Origin: a virus
Reading direction: 5' to 3' (one strand)
Length of the DNA: 24,742 nt
Virus record (IMG/VR): IMGVR_UViG_3300025646_000347
Coordinates: 1-24,742 of that record
The position numbers and the translations under genes were made by a program. The notes under the pieces were generated by a model that was given only the letters and a program-made list of their open reading frames with translations, ran no database searches and was not told the DNA's origin. Of the stretch, positions 1 through 6,848 are shown piece after piece (the stretch's first letter is position 1; every line of letters begins with the position of its first letter).

Positions 1-256
1 TACTATCAAAAGACGCAACACCTTTATTAGATGTACTAGCGTCTTCTCCTGCAACAGTTATTGTTGTTCCAACGTGAGTAACATCCATACCTTCGCCACC
101 GTTTATTGTAAAACCGTGTGTTGATGGAGTTAATGCACCTGAATCTGTTGTAACAGTTTTAACTACAGTATCTTCTAATGTAACCGCACCTGAAGTAACA
201 TCAAAATCGTTACTATCAAAAGAAGCAACACCTTTGTTAGATGTACTAGCGTCTTC
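1..256. repeat. Tandem 210-bp coding repeat in fibre gene
   Basis: Bases 1-46 and 211-256 match with only two mismatches and are exactly 210 bp apart (70 codons). The following stretch, encoding GGEG-type sequence, is similar but more diverged. The repeats stay in frame and encode the EDASTSNKGVASFDS unit of the fibre shaft. More copies may lie left of the window. Confidence 0.85.
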
Positions 257-1090
257 AGCAGATACAATTACTGTATCTCCACTTATTGTTGTGTCAATAC
301 CTTCACCACCTGCAAAGTTTAAAGTGTCTGTTAATAAATTAATTCCAAGACCAGTTGAACTATCATCTGAAACGTTTAGCGTTGTGGCAACGTTAACTGT
401 GCTAGCCGCTGTGATTCGTCCTTGTTGGTCTACTGTAAATGTTGGAATAGCAGTTGTTGATCCATAGGAACCTGGAGTAACTGCTGTGTCATCTAAATCT
501 ATTGAAATATCATTATTGGAAACAGTTGTTGTAATACCTGTATCACCAGTGAACGTAATAGTTTCACCTGTGTTTACAGTATCATTTGAACCAACGTCTG
601 CCGCTATAGATAAAGTTTGTGTAACTGTACCAAATGATAAATTACCTGAACCGTCTGTTTGTAAAAATTGTCCACTTGATCCATCTGAGATTGGTAATGT
701 AAAGTTTACATTATCCGCTAAACTATTTGGTGCTTTTAATTGAACATAATGAGCACCATTGTTAGTACCTTCATTAAATTTAATTCCACCACCTGTTGAA
801 GCATTATTACCTACAAAGATTTCATCAATTGCTTTATTTGAATCAACAAGTAATGCTGATGAAGCACTTAATGTACCGTGTACGTGATCTAATAATTGAG
901 TAAAGTATTTACCGCCAATAATATCTATATTAGCAGCAACACCGTTTGTTTCTGTACCTGAACCTATAAAGAGTCTATCACCAAAATTACCTTGGGAACC
1001 TGTGCCGTATGTAAAGGCTAGTTCGCCTTGTGCTAGTTCCGATGGTGCCTGAACGCCTGAGGATCGTTTTATTTTAATAATTGTTGCCAT
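1..1090 (-). CDS. Repeat-containing tail fibre protein (partial, C-terminus beyond window)
   Basis: This open frame has 363 codons from the ATG at 1090 to the left edge without a stop, so it is the N-terminal part of a longer protein. The start is preceded by AAAAGGAA. The N-terminus (MATIIKIKRSSGVQAP, then ELAQGELAYTYG) resembles the N-terminal modules of cyanophage and pelagiphage tail fibres. The remainder is Thr/Ser/Asp/Gly-rich beta-type sequence with recurring GGEG-(I/M)D-T and EDASTSNKGVASFDS units, the latter repeating every 70 residues. This composition is typical of trimeric fibre shafts. Role inferred: distal or side tail fibre, built late in infection and possibly taking part in host recognition. 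It is the last gene seen in the late run that follows the halogenase cassette. The receptor-binding tip, if any, lies outside the window. Confidence 0.75.
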   Translation of the reverse strand, partial: MATIIKIKRSSGVQAPSELAQGELAFTYGTGSQGNFGDRLFIGSGTETNGVAANIDIIGGKYFTQLLDHVHGTLSASSALLVDSNKAIDEIFVGNNASTGGGIKFNEGTNNGAHYVQLKAPNSLADNVNFTLPISDGSSGQFLQTDGSGNLSFGTVTQTLSIAADVGSNDTVNTGETITFTGDTGITTTVSNNDISIDLDDTAVTPGSYGSTTAIPTFTVDQQGRITAASTVNVATTLNVSDDSSTGLGINLLTDTLNFAGGEGIDTTISGDTVIVSAEDASTSNKGVASFDSNDFDVTSGAVTLEDTVVKTVTTDSGALTPSTHGFTINGGEGMDVTHVGTTITVAGEDASTSNKGVASFDS

Positions 1091-1103
1091 AAATTCCTTT
1101 TAT

Positions 1104-1361
1104 TTAAAAGTTACCGCCGTTGAAAATAATAGTTCCTGTATTACTTTCAATTGTTGTTTTGGTAACAAATTTATCTGTTGTTGCGTCATACTGAATCATA
1201 GAACCGTCTGTTAGTGTGCTACTATTCACGTCACCTAATGCTCTTAATTTAAAATTACTGCTTGTACCTGAAGATGGTTGAACAACTTGAACTCTATTTG
1301 GTCCAGTAGAATTGCTCTGCACTTTTGCTGTAATGACCGTAGTATTTCTTACATTTGCCAT
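1104..1361 (-). CDS. Small virion structural protein, 85 aa
   Basis: An 85-residue Ser/Thr/Asn-rich, beta-type protein starting MANVRNTTVITAK. It contains an ALGDVNSSTLTDGSMIQYD segment resembling the short modules found in marine T4-like phage fibres. The start at 1361 follows a GAGAG purine stretch. The ORF ends 13 bases before the next gene (start at 1090), and a TATAAATA box lies 43 bases upstream of the ATG. Position among fibre genes suggests a tail-fibre attachment or structural role. No enzyme motif, signal peptide or membrane segment is visible. The exact function is not recognised. Confidence 0.7.
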   Translation of the reverse strand: MANVRNTTVITAKVQSNSTGPNRVQVVQPSSGTSSNFKLRALGDVNSSTLTDGSMIQYDATTDKFVTKTTIESNTGTIIFNGGNF

Positions 1362-1403
1362 TTTAATCTCTCTATATGTTAAACAAACAGTATTTGTTTA
1401 TAC

Positions 1404-1411
1404 TATTTATA
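1404..1411 (-). promoter_or_regulatory. T4-type late promoter box (TATAAATA)
   Basis: An exact TATAAATAG on the minus strand, overlapping the end of the 112-aa gene and 43 bases upstream of the 85-aa gene start at 1361. It matches the T4 late promoter consensus read by the gp55 sigma factor. The same box recurs before other late genes in this window. Confidence 0.7.
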
Positions 1412-1745
1412 TTTTTGTAACTTCTGGAAGAACTGTAATAATACCTTCAATAACTCTAGTAACTGTACTATCTGAAGCAACTAATTCAACATCATATACA
1501 TAACGACCTTCAGTTATGCCACTAGTTATATTAGCAGGTAATGAAAGGTTTACAACACCTGTTGTTGGATCATCTGCGATTGTAACTGTAAAATTGTATG
1601 CTGTAGTTGATGAATAACTTCTTCTCATTTGAGAATAAGCAGAATATCCTGTCAGATTAAAAGCGTTGCCAGCACTATCTTGTACATTTACACTTGCTGT
1701 AAAAGTCGTGCCTTGGTCTAAGAATAGGTTAGCAACAGCAGCCAT
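1407..1745 (-). CDS. Small virion structural protein, 112 aa
   Basis: A 112-residue protein starting MAAVANLFLDQGTTF, with a DSAGNAFNLTGYSAYSQMR segment and a beta-rich remainder ending in VIEGIITVLPEVTKI. This pattern (an N-terminal dQGttf strand, then a LtGys motif) is common in small phage tail and baseplate-upper-type proteins that form an Ig-like beta sandwich. Its ATG overlaps the stop codon of a 20-aa micro-ORF (TAATG at 1747-1743), so translation is probably coupled to it. Role inferred: fibre or baseplate accessory protein. Family assignment is by general resemblance only. Confidence 0.7.
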   Translation of the reverse strand: MAAVANLFLDQGTTFTASVNVQDSAGNAFNLTGYSAYSQMRRSYSSTTAYNFTVTIADDPTTGVVNLSLPANITSGITEGRYVYDVELVASDSTVTRVIEGIITVLPEVTKI

Positions 1746-1807
1746 TATTCAAATCCTTTACAAATCTTTTTCCAGATATTAGTAATAAGTCTTTTAATCT
1801 TTTTCAT
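1745..1807 (-). CDS. 20-aa cationic amphipathic micro-protein
   Basis: A 21-codon ORF starting MKKIKRLITNIW and ending KGFE. Support for real translation: an AGGAGAG ribosome site lies 6 bases upstream of the ATG, an exact TATAAATA late box sits 17 bases upstream (1825-1832), and the stop overlaps the next gene's ATG as TAATG. Residues I4, L7, I8, I11, W12, I15 and F19 fall on one helix face, with K2, K3, K5, R6, K13, K14 and K17 on the other, so the peptide would form a cationic amphipathic helix. It could be a functional small membrane-active peptide or merely a leader that couples translation to the 112-aa gene. Function unknown. Confidence 0.5.
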   Translation of the reverse strand: MKKIKRLITNIWKKICKGFE

Positions 1808-1824
1808 AAGTCTCTCCTAACTTA

Positions 1825-1832
1825 TATTTATA
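1825..1832 (-). promoter_or_regulatory. T4-type late promoter box (TATAAATA)
   Basis: An exact TATAAATA on the minus strand directly after the halogenase stop codon (1837). It is followed by a short leader with AGGAGAG and then the micro-ORF ATG at 1807. It would start a transcript covering the micro-ORF, the 112-aa gene and genes beyond. Confidence 0.7.
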
Positions 1833-1836
1833 AGAA

Positions 1837-3303
1837 TTAAAGACTATTTCTGATTATTTCTATAGACTTTTTATGACTTAATTTTGTGCTATTCTCTATG
1901 ATTTCGTGTCTTTTATGAATTTGATTCCATATCTCATCTTTTAAATGAGGAGATAACATATCGTACTCTTTTCTTATAGAATCATAGTCAAACAATTCTT
2001 GTCCGTGCATAACTAAAGTGAAATTTGCACTTTTGAATAAACAATAGGATGATTTAAAATCTTCAGAAACAGGTAATTTATGTTTCCACTTATCTAATTT
2101 ATATTTTAGACTTTCAGGTAAAACTAAATTGTTTTTTAAGTCTTTCCAAAATGGAGTATCTTCAGGTTCAACAACATAATGTAAAGCAATAAAATCTAAA
2201 ATGTTATTCATCACAATATTCATTTCAGTATTATAATCGTTTATATCTTTTTCACCATAATTATTTAAATAATGAATAAGTAAAAAAGATTGATTAATAG
2301 TTGTACCTATTGAAGACGCTTCTAAAGGTTCTACAAAACTTCCTGCTAATCCCATAGCAACACAGTTTTTAATCCAAAATCTATCCATAGTACCAGCGTC
2401 AAACTTAACTTTTTTACCAATTTCAATTTCATATCCTAAATACTTTTCAACTTCTTCTTTTGCTTTGTCAAAGTCCATATAATTATCATTGAAAACATAT
2501 CCGTTGCCCCAACGACCATAAGTAGGTATTCTCCACATCCAACCAGCGTCCATTCGTCTAGCAATTGTCCAAGCATTATACTCATCTGTATCTTTTGTTG
2601 GAAAAGCAATTGCACTATTCATTTTTAAATATTTGTCATATGATTTCCACTTACCACCTAATTTTTTAATTAACATTCTTTTCATACCAGTACAATCTAT
2701 ATAAAAATCTGCCGAGTGTACTGTACGTTTACCTACTAATGTTTTAATATTACCTTCTTCATCTAAATGTATATCTTCAATTTCATCATTAACTACTTGT
2801 ATATGTCTATTTGAACAAAGTCTTAACAAAAAGTCATTTAATTTAAAAGTATTAAAGTGATATTGATAAACTGGAGAAAAATTAGGATTAACTAAAAAAT
2901 CTGGTAAGAATTTGTTTTCCCACAAAACAGAATCTACACATTCTTTTGCTTCTTTGCCTTCAGATATTAAAGCACCATAACCAGCAGGATACATTCCTAA
3001 TTCTAAACTGTATGGTTTATTAACACTATGTAAATAATCTTCTCTAGTCCAATTTTGAAACATTATACCAGATTTAAATGTAGCATCCGTCTCTCTTATT
3101 AATTCGTGTGTACTTAAACCAATGAAATCCATAAACTCTTGCCAGTGTTCGGTTGATCCTTCACCAACACCTATGATTCCTATGTTATCTGATTTAACTA
3201 CTTTAATTTTACAATTACTAAATCTGTGTTTTAAGATTAAAGCGGCAACTAATCCTGCTGTGCCACCACCAACTACTAATATTTCTTTAATATCTTTTCT
3301 CAT
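1837..3303 (-). CDS. prnA-like: Flavin-dependent tryptophan-halogenase family protein
   Basis: A 488-residue protein with the landmarks of flavin-dependent halogenases (PrnA/RebH type). These are the FAD-binding GGGTAG at 12-17; a lysine in ATFKSGIMFQNW at K77, aligning with the catalytic lysine (Lys79) of PrnA; the family signature WMWRIP at 255-260, which separates halogenases from monooxygenases; and EPLEASSIG at 325-333, whose E328 corresponds to the catalytic PLE glutamate. Length is close to the usual 500-540. The family uses FADH2 (from a separate reductase), O2 and halide to make HOX, which halogenates an indole or other aromatic. Marine T4-like phages encode such proteins, and one cyanophage member (VirX1) is known to iodinate diverse substrates. 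The ATG overlaps the upstream oxygenase-like stop as ATGA, implying coupled expression. Substrate unknown; no reductase gene is seen here. Confidence 0.9.
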   Translation of the reverse strand: MRKDIKEILVVGGGTAGLVAALILKHRFSNCKIKVVKSDNIGIIGVGEGSTEHWQEFMDFIGLSTHELIRETDATFKSGIMFQNWTREDYLHSVNKPYSLELGMYPAGYGALISEGKEAKECVDSVLWENKFLPDFLVNPNFSPVYQYHFNTFKLNDFLLRLCSNRHIQVVNDEIEDIHLDEEGNIKTLVGKRTVHSADFYIDCTGMKRMLIKKLGGKWKSYDKYLKMNSAIAFPTKDTDEYNAWTIARRMDAGWMWRIPTYGRWGNGYVFNDNYMDFDKAKEEVEKYLGYEIEIGKKVKFDAGTMDRFWIKNCVAMGLAGSFVEPLEASSIGTTINQSFLLIHYLNNYGEKDINDYNTEMNIVMNNILDFIALHYVVEPEDTPFWKDLKNNLVLPESLKYKLDKWKHKLPVSEDFKSSYCLFKSANFTLVMHGQELFDYDSIRKEYDMLSPHLKDEIWNQIHKRHEIIENSTKLSHKKSIEIIRNSL

Positions 3304-3845
3304 TTTGTTTTTAAGAACAAAAATGTAGTTAAAACCATTCTTGCGTCTTCTTTTTTTTCTCCAAAGTTGTCTTCAGGTTCGTGGTCAATGTGTGAATCGT
3401 AAAAAACACCATTATTAAAAATATTTTCTGAAACTTTTACGTTATTTTCATCAAAATATAACTTTGTACCACTATTTATTGGTGGATTTGGTGTTAAATA
3501 CACTACTCCTGCCAAATATTGGTTAAAATCTTGGAATCCATATTCAAAATCTTTGTGTTTGAACAACTGATCGCCATTTTTTGTATAAGAAAATGAAAAT
3601 TGAGTCATCCAACGGTCATATTTTTGATGAAAGTCTGAAATTTTTAATATTTTTCTAGCAATTGCATAAAATTTTTGACAAATTTGATAATACAAGTTGT
3701 AGTTTATATCATTTAAGTACTGTGTTCTATGTCCTGGAAACCCACCAATGTTGTTTGGGTGATTATTTTTATCAAAATACTCTAAAGAGAGAGCATAATC
3801 TCTAATTTCTTTAGGATTTTTAAAAAAATCTTTGACAATTAACAT
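3300..3845 (-). CDS. 2OG-Fe(II) oxygenase-like protein (possible DUF6445 type)
   Basis: A 181-residue protein when started at the ATG at 3845, which leaves 3 bases after the upstream gene's stop. A start at 3881 would give 193 aa but run into the preceding gene by 32 bases. The fold hints are those of a double-stranded beta-helix dioxygenase: HKD at 97-99 as the iron-binding HxD, then GVVYLTPNPP and SGTKLYF strands, a distal His at H152 or H155 in DSHIDH, and R169 in ARMVLTTF in the place of the 2-oxoglutarate-binding arginine. Proteins of this general look occur beside tryptophan halogenases in alphaproteobacteria and marine phages, some as DUF6445. Likely iron- and 2-oxoglutarate-dependent hydroxylation of an unknown substrate. 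The stop overlaps the halogenase start (ATGA). Confidence 0.7.
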   Translation of the reverse strand: MLIVKDFFKNPKEIRDYALSLEYFDKNNHPNNIGGFPGHRTQYLNDINYNLYYQICQKFYAIARKILKISDFHQKYDRWMTQFSFSYTKNGDQLFKHKDFEYGFQDFNQYLAGVVYLTPNPPINSGTKLYFDENNVKVSENIFNNGVFYDSHIDHEPEDNFGEKKEDARMVLTTFLFLKTK

Positions 3846-3849
3846 AATA

Positions 3850-4488
3850 TTATTTAAAACTATTACCGTGTATCCATCCAACTATAGAATATCTTGTTCC
3901 TTTTGATACTTCTTTAATTTTATGAGTTAAATAAGAAGGAAAGATAATAACTGATCCTTGTTTTTTAGCACTAGGAACTAATTTTCCATTTAAAATTTCA
4001 ACGTCACCACCTTCATAATCTTTTTCATCTGACAATTGAATTATAAAAGATAATTTTCTTGTAGGATATTCAGCGCCTACATCAATATGCCAATCAAAGT
4101 AATCTCCTTGTTCATACTTTAATATTTGAGGTAAATCATTATCTAATATTCCACTACAATCAAATTTATATTTTTCTTTATTAACAAATTGTAATAACTC
4201 ATTTATAATAGTGTACGGCCATCCATTTTGTCCAACTGGCAATGGTTGTGTTTTTACTTTTCTTAAATATTTAACATTTGGGTTGCCAGATACTCCACCA
4301 TTTTCCCATAATTCAGTTTCTACTGAATTGATGATTGCTTTACATTGATCTGAATTTAATAATTGTACGTGAATTGCTTGTGATATGTTTTTATTTGATA
4401 AAATAGATTTATTTTCTATTTCTGTTTGCAATTCATCTTGTTGCGAAACTACTGTTTCGGATTGTTTTGGATTTAATTCTATACCCAT
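3850..4488 (-). CDS. 2OG-Fe(II) oxygenase (prolyl-4-hydroxylase/PKHD type)
   Basis: A 212-residue protein with a clear 2-oxoglutarate/Fe(II) dioxygenase core in its C-terminal half. WHIDVG supplies the HxD iron ligands H134 and D136, followed by KLSFIIQLSD and EGGDVEI strands, H189 in SYLTHKI as third ligand, and R199 in GTRYSIVGWIHG as the 2-oxoglutarate contact. This order and spacing match PKHD/P4H-type hydroxylases, which act on proline or other residues. The first 35 residues are Gln/Glu-rich and probably disordered. The start at 4488 has AGGAG upstream and a TATAAATA box 34 bases upstream. It is the first gene of a three-gene late cassette with a second oxygenase-like protein and the halogenase, so the three may act on a common substrate. 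Confidence 0.9.
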   Translation of the reverse strand: MGIELNPKQSETVVSQQDELQTEIENKSILSNKNISQAIHVQLLNSDQCKAIINSVETELWENGGVSGNPNVKYLRKVKTQPLPVGQNGWPYTIINELLQFVNKEKYKFDCSGILDNDLPQILKYEQGDYFDWHIDVGAEYPTRKLSFIIQLSDEKDYEGGDVEILNGKLVPSAKKQGSVIIFPSYLTHKIKEVSKGTRYSIVGWIHGNSFK

Positions 4489-4521
4489 ATTATATTCACT
4501 CCTTTTATAATTTATTATAAC

Positions 4522-4529
4522 TATTTATA
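4522..4529 (-). promoter_or_regulatory. T4-type late promoter box (TATAAATAG)
   Basis: An exact late box on the minus strand, directly after the stop of the 232-aa gene and 34 bases upstream of the oxygenase ATG at 4488. It would drive the oxygenase-oxygenase-halogenase cassette as a late transcript. Confidence 0.75.
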
Positions 4530-5228
4530 CTAATAATTTGAATTGCCTTTTTTTGCCTCTCTCATATATTCATCTATATCCCAATTTTTATATTTCTTTT
4601 TTTGATTTTCTAAAACTTTTTGATGATTTATGAAAGCAATTTCTTCTGCTTCTGCTGAAATAATTTTATATCTTGGATCATCTTTTTTTGCAAACTTACT
4701 AACACTAGGAGACTTTTCAAACATTCTGCCTGCTTCTGCATTTACAACCCAATCTTTTAATCTTCTTCTATTTACAGGTTTATATTCTTTTTCTGTTCTC
4801 CACATACCTGTTTTATCCTGATAACGTTTCCATCCTTTTGGCATATCATCTTTAACACGTAAACCACCATATTGAGTATCAACTTTAGTTGTATAATGTT
4901 TACCAAAAGTTAACTTTCTTGTGTTACCTTTATACCATTCTTGTTGATCTTTTAAAAATTGTTCTTGTCTTAATTTTTTTTCAAAACGCTCTAATCTTTG
5001 TTCTTCAGTTTCTTTTTTATAAAAGATACCTCTACTGTCAATACCTGTGGCAGAGTCATTTATTCTATGTCCACCGTGTTTACCTGGATCACCTCCAGAA
5101 CCTTTTCCGTCATAACCAAATACTGCGTCATAATTATGTTTATAAGGAAACTCCTGTAGTGAAGGTACAGAACCTTTGTGATATTTTCTTTTAAGAACTA
5201 TAGGTGTTGGGAATTTTTTAGTTGTCAT
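4530..5228 (-). CDS. Hypothetical charged protein, 232 aa
   Basis: Not recognised. The protein is hydrophilic and very rich in Lys, Arg, Glu, Asp and Tyr. A glycine/histidine-rich stretch (GKGSGGDPGKHGGH, about 42-54) is followed by a likely helix or coiled coil at 73-100 (ETEEQRLERFEKKLRQ) and a basic central and C-terminal region. No membrane segment or signal peptide is seen. The ATG at 5228 has no Shine-Dalgarno sequence (upstream ACTAAATATTATT) and lies only about 15 bases after an intrinsic terminator, which is unusual. Next in-frame Met codons are far downstream, so this start is the only reasonable one. It sits between the adhesin-like fibre and the oxygenase cassette and could be a virion accessory or assembly protein, but nothing proves it. 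Confidence 0.65.
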   Translation of the reverse strand: MTTKKFPTPIVLKRKYHKGSVPSLQEFPYKHNYDAVFGYDGKGSGGDPGKHGGHRINDSATGIDSRGIFYKKETEEQRLERFEKKLRQEQFLKDQQEWYKGNTRKLTFGKHYTTKVDTQYGGLRVKDDMPKGWKRYQDKTGMWRTEKEYKPVNRRRLKDWVVNAEAGRMFEKSPSVSKFAKKDDPRYKIISAEAEEIAFINHQKVLENQKKKYKNWDIDEYMREAKKGNSNY

Positions 5229-5245
5229 AATAATATTTAGTCAAG

Positions 5246-5276
5246 TAAAAAGGGCGACTTTTTATGGTCGCCCTTT
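5246..5276 (-). terminator. Rho-independent terminator after adhesin gene
   Basis: A perfect 10-bp stem (AAAGGGCGAC at 5249-5258 pairing with GTCGCCCTTT at 5267-5276) encloses an 8-base loop. Read on the minus strand, the GC-rich stem is followed by TTTTT, the form of an intrinsic terminator. It lies 14 bases past the stop codon of the 508-aa fibre gene and would end that transcript. It is the only strong terminator I see in the late block. Confidence 0.85.
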
Positions 5277-5289
5277 GAATTAGTTTAGA

Positions 5290-6816
5290 CTATACCCATT
5301 GTAGAGAGACACCGTGTATTCTTATTGCCTCTGTTAAATTAGACATAGTAAATTTGTATTTCATTTGAGTACCAGATGGTTGACCTGATACGTCAATAGT
5401 TGCTGAATAAACTTTCTTACCACTAGCGCCTTCTAAATAACCACTATCAACTAGTGTTGCGTTAGTATAAGTTGCTCCATTATCTCTACTTACAGCAGCG
5501 ATAACGTCTGTGTTTAAAGTTTCAGAACCAATTTCCATAAATGCAACAAGTCTTGCTTTTGAAGGAACAGTTGTTGCTGTGAAAGCAGCAGATTCTAATA
5601 CACCTGATGTATTACTTGGTTGGAAAGCATAAGTACCACCACCGATACCAGGATTACCTCTACCAGAACCACCTCTACCAGCAGATGAACCGTAGTAAGG
5701 ATCACCTTGGTTTGGAGTACCGTAACCAGAACTACCTTGTGAAGTACTACCACCGCTTAATGAATAACTTGGGTTACCACCTATGTAGCCAGAGCCGCCT
5801 CCGCCACCTCTACCAGGATTGTGGTTAGATGAACCTCCGCCGTAGTAGCCTGAACCACCACCGCCGTTTTCACCACCGCCACCACCGTAGCCGTTGTGTC
5901 CAGAAGGAGCAGCAACGTTAGATGAGTTACCACCGCCGCCGTGTAATTTACCACCAGATGAACCACCGTGACCGCCACCGCCGCCACCTTGTGTACCACC
6001 TGAAGCACCACCAGAAGGTGCAGGTTGACCAGAGTTTCCTCCGCCACCGCCTCCAAATCCATCGTTATATGCACCAGCACCAGCACCAGCAATCATAATA
6101 ACATCATTAAATGAAGTTGTTGATCCTGAAGGGAAACTGTGTGTACCTGGCCATACGCCTGATAAACCACCACCGCCACCACCGTGACCGCCTTGGTTAC
6201 CAGCACCGCCGCCTATAATTACTTGAAATGAATCTCCGTTTGAAACGTTGATTGAACCTTGTGTGTGACCACCGCCACCACCATTACTGCCTTGAGCAGG
6301 AGCAGTTGTTCTAGCACCTCCGCCACCGCCCCAAAAATACCATTGAATTGAACCATCACCACTAGTAGCATTTAATGTACCAACTGTTGATGTAAATGTA
6401 AATGGGTTTGTTTGAGATACAGGAGCACCTAAGTTTGAATAGTAATCACTTGGAGTGTCATATTCTAAATTTGGGTTTGCTCCAACTCCAGATGTATCGT
6501 TAAATTCATCTACAATACCATCTGTTAAATTGAATAATGTTAGACCGTCATTAACGGCTAATTTAAATCCTAATACACCAACGTTTTCGTTGACTGTATC
6601 TAAATCTGTTGATGTTACTGCGCCACTAATTTTAGAGGAAGCAATAGCAGCACTTGGAGAAATGTCATTATTGGTAATACTTCCAGATAAATTAGTTTTA
6701 CTGTACGCAATAGCAGCACTTGCCGAAACATCATCATTAATTAATGTTGCGTCTTTTATTTTAGCGCTTTCAATAGTATCTGTTGTGATATTATCGTTTG
6801 TTATTTTAGTTGTCAT
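5290..6816 (-). CDS. Polyglycine-rich tail fibre adhesin-like protein
   Basis: A 508-residue protein in three parts. Residues 1-130 are a fibre-type N-terminus with the recurring NDDVSASAAIAYSK / NNDISPSAAIASSK unit. Residues about 138-398 are extraordinarily glycine-rich, with at least eight runs of four or more glycines (for example FWGGGGGAR at 161-169 and FGGGGGGNSG at 254-263). Residues about 405-508 form a beta domain ending in RIHGVSLQWV. The glycine block resembles the polyglycine-II sandwich of T-even gp38 receptor-binding adhesins, with loops between glycine strands as candidate receptor contacts. The N- and C-terminal parts match the adjacent 235-aa protein, which lacks the insert. 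The gene has its own late box (6838-6845) and terminator. Start at 6816 has GAGG about 12 bases upstream. Confidence 0.8.
   Translation of the reverse strand: MTTKITNDNITTDTIESAKIKDATLINDDVSASAAIAYSKTNLSGSITNNDISPSAAIASSKISGAVTSTDLDTVNENVGVLGFKLAVNDGLTLFNLTDGIVDEFNDTSGVGANPNLEYDTPSDYYSNLGAPVSQTNPFTFTSTVGTLNATSGDGSIQWYFWGGGGGARTTAPAQGSNGGGGGHTQGSINVSNGDSFQVIIGGGAGNQGGHGGGGGGLSGVWPGTHSFPSGSTTSFNDVIMIAGAGAGAYNDGFGGGGGGNSGQPAPSGGASGGTQGGGGGGHGGSSGGKLHGGGGNSSNVAAPSGHNGYGGGGGENGGGGSGYYGGGSSNHNPGRGGGGGSGYIGGNPSYSLSGGSTSQGSSGYGTPNQGDPYYGSSAGRGGSGRGNPGIGGGTYAFQPSNTSGVLESAAFTATTVPSKARLVAFMEIGSETLNTDVIAAVSRDNGATYTNATLVDSGYLEGASGKKVYSATIDVSGQPSGTQMKYKFTMSNLTEAIRIHGVSLQWV
5562..6405 (-). repeat. Glycine-codon-rich low-complexity tract
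   Basis: On the plus strand this reads as repeated CCACC/GCCACC/CCGCC units and is visibly more GC-rich than its surroundings. It encodes the glycine-strand domain of the adhesin-like protein. The degenerate short repeats make it prone to recombination or replication slippage and probably underlie strain variation. Confidence 0.7.
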
Positions 6817-6837
6817 ACTTCTATTTATCCTCTATTA

Positions 6838-6845
6838 TATTTATA
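6838..6845 (-). promoter_or_regulatory. T4-type late promoter box (TATAAATA)
   Basis: An exact late box 21 bases upstream of the adhesin ATG at 6816, just before the stop end of the upstream paralogue (6849). A one-mismatch copy (GATAAATA) lies closer to the start. Confidence 0.7.
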
Positions 6846-6848
6846 CGG

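Noticed and set aside
4889-5194. Plus-strand 101-aa open frame
   Set aside because: It lies opposite the 232-aa gene, and its Tyr/Leu/Phe-rich product is typical of an antisense frame of Lys/Glu-rich coding sequence.
5781-6092. Minus-strand 103-aa frame within the glycine region
   Set aside because: It is a shifted frame of the glycine codons and gives a Val/Ala/Leu low-complexity product; the 508-aa frame has matching ends with its paralogue.
5562-6405. Dense short repeats suggesting a CRISPR-like array
   Set aside because: The units are irregular glycine codons without unique spacers; they are coding low-complexity sequence.
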